Assembly: GCF_000633395.1 (NCBI RefSeq)
Contig: NZ_AYMU01000015.1
Coordinates: 210,112-274,111, forward strand
Direction of reading: 5' to 3'
From: Pseudomonas sp. PH1b
Lineage (GTDB): Bacteria; Pseudomonadota; Gammaproteobacteria; Pseudomonadales; Pseudomonadaceae
Length of the DNA stretch: 64,000 bases
A program made the position numbers and the translations under genes. Shown one piece after another: positions 59,883 to 64,000 of this stretch (position 1 is its first letter; each line of letters starts with the position of its first letter). Below the pieces are notes generated by a model, which worked only from the letters and a program-made list of their open reading frames with translations, had not been told where the DNA came from and made no database searches.

Positions 59883-60803
59883 CTAGCGTGTCGCCGCGAG
59901 GCTTTCCAGGAAGCTTTCCAGTACCAAATGAGGGCGCCGGCCTTTGCGCGTGACCGATGACAGGCTCAGGTCATAGAAGCGCGACCGAGGCTTGAGCGCT
60001 CGCAGCCGGCCTTGCTGTACCCAGAGGCTGGCGTAGTGGTCCGGCAGGTAGCCGATGTAGCGCCCGGTAAGAATTAGAAAGGCCATGCCTTCGCGGTCGG
60101 ACGCGCTGGCGGTGCAGTTCAGCGCCTGGTAGTGGGCCTGGATCTCCGCTGGCAGGCGAAAGGTTGGGGCAATGGCGTCCTGGTCGTTGAGGCGCTGATC
60201 GTCCAGTTGCTTGTCATCCACGTAAAACAGCGGATGGCCCACGGCGCAATACAGCAGTGAGCGCTCGTCGTACAGCGGCTGGTATTCCAGGCCGGAGAGG
60301 GCGCTGGCCTGGGGCACCACGCCGACGTGCAGGCGGCCGTCGAGCACCCCTTGCTCGACTTCGTTGGGGGCGATCATGCGGATCTGGATCTGCACGTCCG
60401 GCCCGCGCTCCTTGAGCTGGGCCAGGGCGTGGGTGATGCGCATGTGGGGCAGGGTCACCAGGTTGTCGGTGAGGCCGATGATCAACTCGCCCCGCAGATG
60501 GCGATGCAGGCCATTGACCTCGGTACGAAAGCTTTCCAGGGCGCTGAGCAGTTGCAGGGTCGACTGGTAGACCTCGCGGCCCTCTTCAGTCAGGGAGAAA
60601 CCGGCACGTCCGCGTTGGCACAGGCGCAGGCCGACCCGTTGCTCAAGATCGCTCATCTGCTGACTGATGGCCGAGCGGCCAATTCCGAGCACAGTTTCAG
60701 CAGCAGAGAAACCACCGCACTCCACCACGCTGCGAAAGATCCGCAGCAAGCGGATATCAAAGTCGCTGACTTGTGCCAGCGGGTCGGCTCGACGGCTGCT
60801 CAT
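59883..60803 (-). CDS. bauR: LysR-type activator BauR
   Basis: A 306-residue LysR-type regulator: helix-turn-helix at residues 16-75 (DFDIRLLRIFRSVVECGGFSAAETVLGIGRSAISQQMSDLEQRVGLRL) and an effector domain from about residue 95. It is divergent from bauA, as in P. aeruginosa, where BauR activates beta-alanine and polyamine catabolism in response to beta-alanine. A dyad in the shared promoter (60833-60856) is the likely binding site. Confidence 0.9.
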   Translation of the reverse strand: MSSRRADPLAQVSDFDIRLLRIFRSVVECGGFSAAETVLGIGRSAISQQMSDLEQRVGLRLCQRGRAGFSLTEEGREVYQSTLQLLSALESFRTEVNGLHRHLRGELIIGLTDNLVTLPHMRITHALAQLKERGPDVQIQIRMIAPNEVEQGVLDGRLHVGVVPQASALSGLEYQPLYDERSLLYCAVGHPLFYVDDKQLDDQRLNDQDAIAPTFRLPAEIQAHYQALNCTASASDREGMAFLILTGRYIGYLPDHYASLWVQQGRLRALKPRSRFYDLSLSSVTRKGRRPHLVLESFLESLAATR

Positions 60804-60832
60804 AGTTTAGTGGGTGCCAGACTGAAGGTTAT

Positions 60833-60856
60833 TAAAGTTGGATTTCACCGACTTTA
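60833..60856. promoter_or_regulatory. Candidate BauR operator
   Basis: TAAAGTTGG (60833-60841) and CCGACTTTA (60848-60856): 9-bp arms with one mismatch and a 6-base spacer, lying 30 bases from the bauR start and about 70 from bauA in the divergent spacer. The inverted repeat with a T...A pattern is typical of LysR-type sites. Confidence 0.6.
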
Positions 60857-60927
60857 TAGCCGTGGCAACTTAGCTGCAACAACACTGTTTTTCCTACGCC
60901 GCTTCATTGCCTTGCGAGGTTTTGCTC

Positions 60928-62277
60928 ATGAACATGCCGGAAACCGCCCCACAGTCCCTGGCCAGCCAGCTCAAGCTTGATGCCCACTGGATGCCCTACA
61001 CCGCCAACCGCAACTTCCAGCGCGACCCGCGCCTGATCGTCGGCGCCGAAGGCAGCTGGCTGGTGGACGACAAGGGCCGCAAGATTTATGACTCCCTGTC
61101 TGGTCTGTGGACCTGCGGTGCCGGTCACTCGCGCAAGGAAATCCAGGAAGCGGTCGCCAAGCAACTGGGCACCCTGGACTACTCCCCGGGCTTCCAGTAC
61201 GGCCACCCTCTGTCCTTCCAACTGGCAGAAAAGATCACCGACCTGACCCCGGGCAACCTGAATCATGTGTTCTTCACTGACTCTGGCTCCGAGTGCGCCG
61301 ATACGGCGGTGAAAATGGTGCGCGCCTACTGGCGCCTGAAAGGCCAGTCGACCAAGACCAAGATGATTGGCCGCGCCCGTGGCTACCACGGGGTGAACAT
61401 CGCCGGCACCAGCCTGGGTGGCGTCAATGGCAATCGCAAGCTGTTCGGTCAGGCAATGATGGATGTCGATCATCTGCCTCATACCTTGCTGGCCAGCAAC
61501 GCCTATTCCCGCGGCATGCCGGAGCAGGGTGGTATCGCCCTGGCCGATGAACTGCTGAAACTGATCGAGCTGCATGACGCTTCGAATATCGCCGCGGTGT
61601 TCGTCGAGCCTCTGGCAGGCTCCGCCGGCGTACTGGTGCCGCCGCAGGGCTACCTCAAGCGCCTGCGCGAAATCTGCGACCAGCACAGCATCCTGCTGGT
61701 GTTCGATGAAGTGATCACCGGTTTCGGTCGTACCGGTGCGATGTTCGGTGCCGACAGTTTTGGCGTGACCCCGGACCTGATGTGCGTGGCCAAGCAGGTC
61801 ACCAACGGTGCGATCCCCATGGGGGCGGTGATTGCCAGCTCCGAGATCTATCAGACCTTCATGAACCAGGCGACCCCTGAGTACGCGGTGGAATTCCCCC
61901 ACGGCTACACCTACTCGGCGCACCCAGTTGCTTGTGCGGCGGGCCTGGCGGCACTGGATCTGCTGCAGAAGGAAAACCTGGTACAGAGCGTGGCTGAGGT
62001 CGCTCCGCACTTCGAGAATGCGCTGCATGGCATCAAGGGTTCGAAGAACGTGATCGACATCCGTAACTATGGCCTGGCCGGAGCGATCCAGATTGCCCCC
62101 CGTGATGGCGATGCCATCGTGCGTCCGTTCGAGGCGGGCATGGCTCTGTGGAAAGCCGGCTTCTATGTGCGCTTCGGCGGTGACACCCTGCAGTTCGGCC
62201 CAACCTTCAACAGCAAGCCGCAAGACCTCGACCGCCTGTTCGATGCCGTTGGCGAAGTGCTGAACAAGCTCGACTGA
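60928..62277 (+). CDS. bauA: Beta-alanine--pyruvate aminotransferase
   Basis: A 449-residue class III PLP aminotransferase. It moves the amino group of beta-alanine (and related omega-amines) to pyruvate, giving malonate semialdehyde and alanine. PLP features: DSGSECADTAVKM, YHGVNIAG, the Asp motif LLVFDEVITGFGRTG and the Schiff-base Lys in CVAKQVTNGAIPMG near residue 288. The conserved WMPYTANRNFQRDPRL opening is typical. GAGG precedes ATG 60928. Divergent from bauR. Confidence 0.96.
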   Translation: MNMPETAPQSLASQLKLDAHWMPYTANRNFQRDPRLIVGAEGSWLVDDKGRKIYDSLSGLWTCGAGHSRKEIQEAVAKQLGTLDYSPGFQYGHPLSFQLAEKITDLTPGNLNHVFFTDSGSECADTAVKMVRAYWRLKGQSTKTKMIGRARGYHGVNIAGTSLGGVNGNRKLFGQAMMDVDHLPHTLLASNAYSRGMPEQGGIALADELLKLIELHDASNIAAVFVEPLAGSAGVLVPPQGYLKRLREICDQHSILLVFDEVITGFGRTGAMFGADSFGVTPDLMCVAKQVTNGAIPMGAVIASSEIYQTFMNQATPEYAVEFPHGYTYSAHPVACAAGLAALDLLQKENLVQSVAEVAPHFENALHGIKGSKNVIDIRNYGLAGAIQIAPRDGDAIVRPFEAGMALWKAGFYVRFGGDTLQFGPTFNSKPQDLDRLFDAVGEVLNKLD

Positions 62278-62352
62278 TTCGATCCTTCTTATATATAGCG
62301 GCAGGCGCGAAGTGGTTCGCGCCTGTGCCTTCCCTCTTTCAGGAGTTCCCGC

Positions 62353-63846
62353 ATGAGTCTGATTCAACACCTGATCCACGGTGAGCTGGTAAGCGACAGC
62401 GGCCGCAGTGCTGACGTCTTCAATCCATCTACCGGTCAGGCGATTCATAAAGTGCCGCTGGCCAGCCGTGAAACCATCCAGCAAGCCATCGACTCGGCCA
62501 AATCGGCATTCCCGGCCTGGCGCAATACGCCACCGGCCAAGCGCGCCCAGGTGATGTTCCGCTTCAAGCAACTGCTGGAGCAGAATGAAGCCCGTATTGC
62601 CAAACTGATCAGCGAAGAGCACGGCAAGACCCTGGAAGACGCTGCTGGTGAATTGAAGCGCGGTATCGAGAACGTCGAGTACGCCTGCGCCGCACCGGAA
62701 ATCCTCAAGGGTGAGTACAGCCGTAACGTGGGCCCGAACATTGACGCCTGGTCCGACTTCCAGCCGCTGGGTGTAGTCGCGGGTATCACCCCGTTCAACT
62801 TCCCGGCCATGGTGCCGTTGTGGATGTATCCGCTGGCGATCGTCTGCGGCAACTGCTTCATCCTCAAACCGTCCGAGCGCGACCCAAGTTCGACCTTGCT
62901 GATTGCTCAGTTGCTGCAGGAAGCCGGTTTGCCCAAGGGCGTGCTGAACGTGGTGCACGGTGACAAGACTGCGGTGGACGCGCTGATCGAGGCACCGGAA
63001 GTCAAGGCTCTGAGCTTTGTGGGTTCGACCCCGATTGCCGAGTACATCTATGCCGAAGGCACCAAGCGTGGCAAGCGTATCCAGGCACTGGGCGGAGCGA
63101 AGAACCACGCGGTGCTGATGCCCGATGCCGATCTGGATAACGCCGTCAGTGCGTTGATGGGGGCTGCTTACGGCTCTTGCGGCGAGCGTTGCATGGCAAT
63201 CTCGGTAGCGGTGTGCGTGGGCGATCAGGTCGCTGACGCCCTGGTGGCCAAGTTGGTGCCACAGATCAAGGCGTTGAAGATTGGCGCTGGCACTTCCTGC
63301 GGTCTGGATATGGGGCCGCTGGTGACTGCCCAGGCTCGCGACAAAGTCAGTGGTTATGTAGAGGACGGCGTTGCTGCCGGTGCGCAGCTGGTGGTGGATG
63401 GTCGTGGCCTGAGCGTGGCCGGTCACGAAGACGGCTTCTTCCTGGGCGGTTGCCTGTTCGATCGCGTCACTCCAGAGATGCGCATCTATAAGGAAGAGAT
63501 CTTTGGCCCGGTACTGTGCATCGTGCGAGTCAACAGCCTGGAAGAGGCCATGCAACTGATCAACGATCACGAGTATGGCAACGGCACCTGCATCTTTACC
63601 CGTGACGGTGAAGCGGCTCGTCTGTTCTGTGACGAGATCGAAGTGGGCATGGTTGGCGTCAACGTGCCGCTGCCTGTGCCTGTGGCTTATCACAGCTTCG
63701 GTGGCTGGAAGCGCTCGCTGTTCGGCGACCTGCATGCCTACGGTCCTGATGGCGTGCGTTTCTATACCCGCCGCAAGGCCATCACCCAGCGTTGGCCGCA
63801 GCGCGCGAGTCATGAAGCCTCGCAGTTCGCCTTCCCCAGCTTGTAA
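62353..63846 (+). CDS. bauC: CoA-acylating malonate-semialdehyde / methylmalonate-semialdehyde dehydrogenase
   Basis: A 497-residue aldehyde dehydrogenase of the MmsA branch. Catalytic Cys in YGSCGERCMAIS near residue 284, Glu position and cofactor loop FVGSTPIAEYIY, PFNFPAMVPLWMYPLAI for the NAD site. It should turn malonate semialdehyde into acetyl-CoA and CO2. CAGGAG is 7 bases before the ATG. It lies 75 bases after bauA with no bauB between; a valine-pathway mmsA role is the alternative. Confidence 0.92.
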   Translation: MSLIQHLIHGELVSDSGRSADVFNPSTGQAIHKVPLASRETIQQAIDSAKSAFPAWRNTPPAKRAQVMFRFKQLLEQNEARIAKLISEEHGKTLEDAAGELKRGIENVEYACAAPEILKGEYSRNVGPNIDAWSDFQPLGVVAGITPFNFPAMVPLWMYPLAIVCGNCFILKPSERDPSSTLLIAQLLQEAGLPKGVLNVVHGDKTAVDALIEAPEVKALSFVGSTPIAEYIYAEGTKRGKRIQALGGAKNHAVLMPDADLDNAVSALMGAAYGSCGERCMAISVAVCVGDQVADALVAKLVPQIKALKIGAGTSCGLDMGPLVTAQARDKVSGYVEDGVAAGAQLVVDGRGLSVAGHEDGFFLGGCLFDRVTPEMRIYKEEIFGPVLCIVRVNSLEEAMQLINDHEYGNGTCIFTRDGEAARLFCDEIEVGMVGVNVPLPVPVAYHSFGGWKRSLFGDLHAYGPDGVRFYTRRKAITQRWPQRASHEASQFAFPSL

Positions 63847-63858
63847 TAGGTGAGGGAT

Positions 63859-63895
63859 AAAGGCCGGCCCCTTGGGGCCGGCCTTTGCTTTTATA
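63859..63895 (+). terminator. Terminator of the bauA-bauC operon
   Basis: Twelve-bp perfect stem AAAGGCCGGCCC / GGGCCGGCCTTT with loop CTTG (63859-63886), followed by GCTTTT. Begins 12 bases after the stop. Confidence 0.94.
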
Positions 63896-63935
63896 GGCTT
63901 TTCTGACCGATATGACAGTTTTATGAAATTAAGGG

Positions 63936-63963
63936 TTGACGGCAGATTCTACAGGTCTATAAT
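63936..63963 (+). promoter_or_regulatory. Strong sigma-70 promoter of rRNA type at the window end
   Basis: TTGACG (63936-63941), a 16-base spacer and a perfect TATAAT (63958-63963), preceded by an AT-rich stretch (63910-63934) that resembles an UP element and followed by the GC-rich discriminator TCGCCCC typical of stringently controlled stable-RNA promoters. The 30 bases that follow (ACTTCCGGCGCAGTCGAAAC...) recall Pseudomonas rRNA leaders. A 16S-23S-5S operon probably begins just beyond the window. Confidence 0.78.
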
Positions 63964-64000
63964 TCGCCCCACTTCCGGCGCAGTCGAAACGGAAAACTCC

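Noticed and set aside
60904..63813. 969-codon open frame antisense to bauA and bauC
   Set aside because: Same reason: long antisense frames arise from third-position GC bias. The plus-strand genes have full catalytic motifs.

Overview
This window is a chromosomal segment of a fluorescent Pseudomonas, most likely the P. protegens / P. chlororaphis side of the P. fluorescens complex. The evidence is the GC-rich sequence with coding on nearly every base, Pseudomonas-type gene neighbourhoods (speA with sui1; the pprA-tadF-fppA-pprB-tad locus; a purine and beta-alanine block in the same order as the PA0130-PA0148 region I remember from PAO1), and interspersed REP/REPIN elements with the GTAGGAGC...GGCTTGCCGGCGA core typical of this group. 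I see no prophage, insertion sequence, CRISPR array or integrase. The assignment rests on recognition of families and synteny, not on a database search.

Layout. 1-8.7 kb holds housekeeping genes: a Nudix hydrolase, Sui1/YciH, biosynthetic arginine decarboxylase (speA), a lipoprotein esterase, a MATE pump, a MazG-like pyrophosphohydrolase with a CmoM-like methyltransferase, and two paralogous DUF4136 lipoproteins. 8.9-28 kb is a surface-appendage and adhesion island. It contains tadG; the PprA/PprB two-component system with the prepilin peptidase FppA and a TadE/F pseudopilin; a compact eight-gene rcpC-rcpA-tadZABCD-DUF3613 operon; two tandem flp pilin genes followed by a stand-alone receiver protein; a TpsB-type outer-membrane transporter with no TpsA beside it; and a glycine/threonine-rich repeat lipoprotein.

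28.4-43 kb holds a YdcZ-family membrane protein, a beta-oxidation-like trio (MaoC hydratase, FabG4-type reductase, divergent thiolase), an amino-acid-type dCache chemoreceptor, a bacterial RIO kinase, and a copper module (cueR-copA operon, copZ, a secreted protein of unknown role) with two near-perfect CueR boxes. A Bcr/CflA transporter, a tiny conserved-looking protein and a LysR-controlled quinone-stress-like pair follow.

43.8-63.8 kb is largely nitrogen and purine catabolism: an MFS transporter, adenine deaminase, a 2OG-Fe(II) oxygenase, a BMP-family binding protein, 8-oxoguanine deaminase and an ABC ATPase with two permeases. Mixed among them are a Ca2+/H+ antiporter, a sulfatase-modifying-factor-like lipoprotein, an SDR/MerR pair, YigZ and a RutR-like regulator. 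The block ends with bauR-bauA-bauC for beta-alanine use. The final 70 bases carry a strong sigma-70 promoter with a GC-rich discriminator of the kind that drives rRNA operons, so an rrn operon probably starts just beyond the window.

The least explained parts are a gene-free 530-base stretch (57928-58458) with four DnaA boxes arranged on a degenerate 202-base direct repeat, the orphan TpsB plus repeat lipoprotein next to the Tad locus, and the secreted protein that shares a CueR box with copZ.
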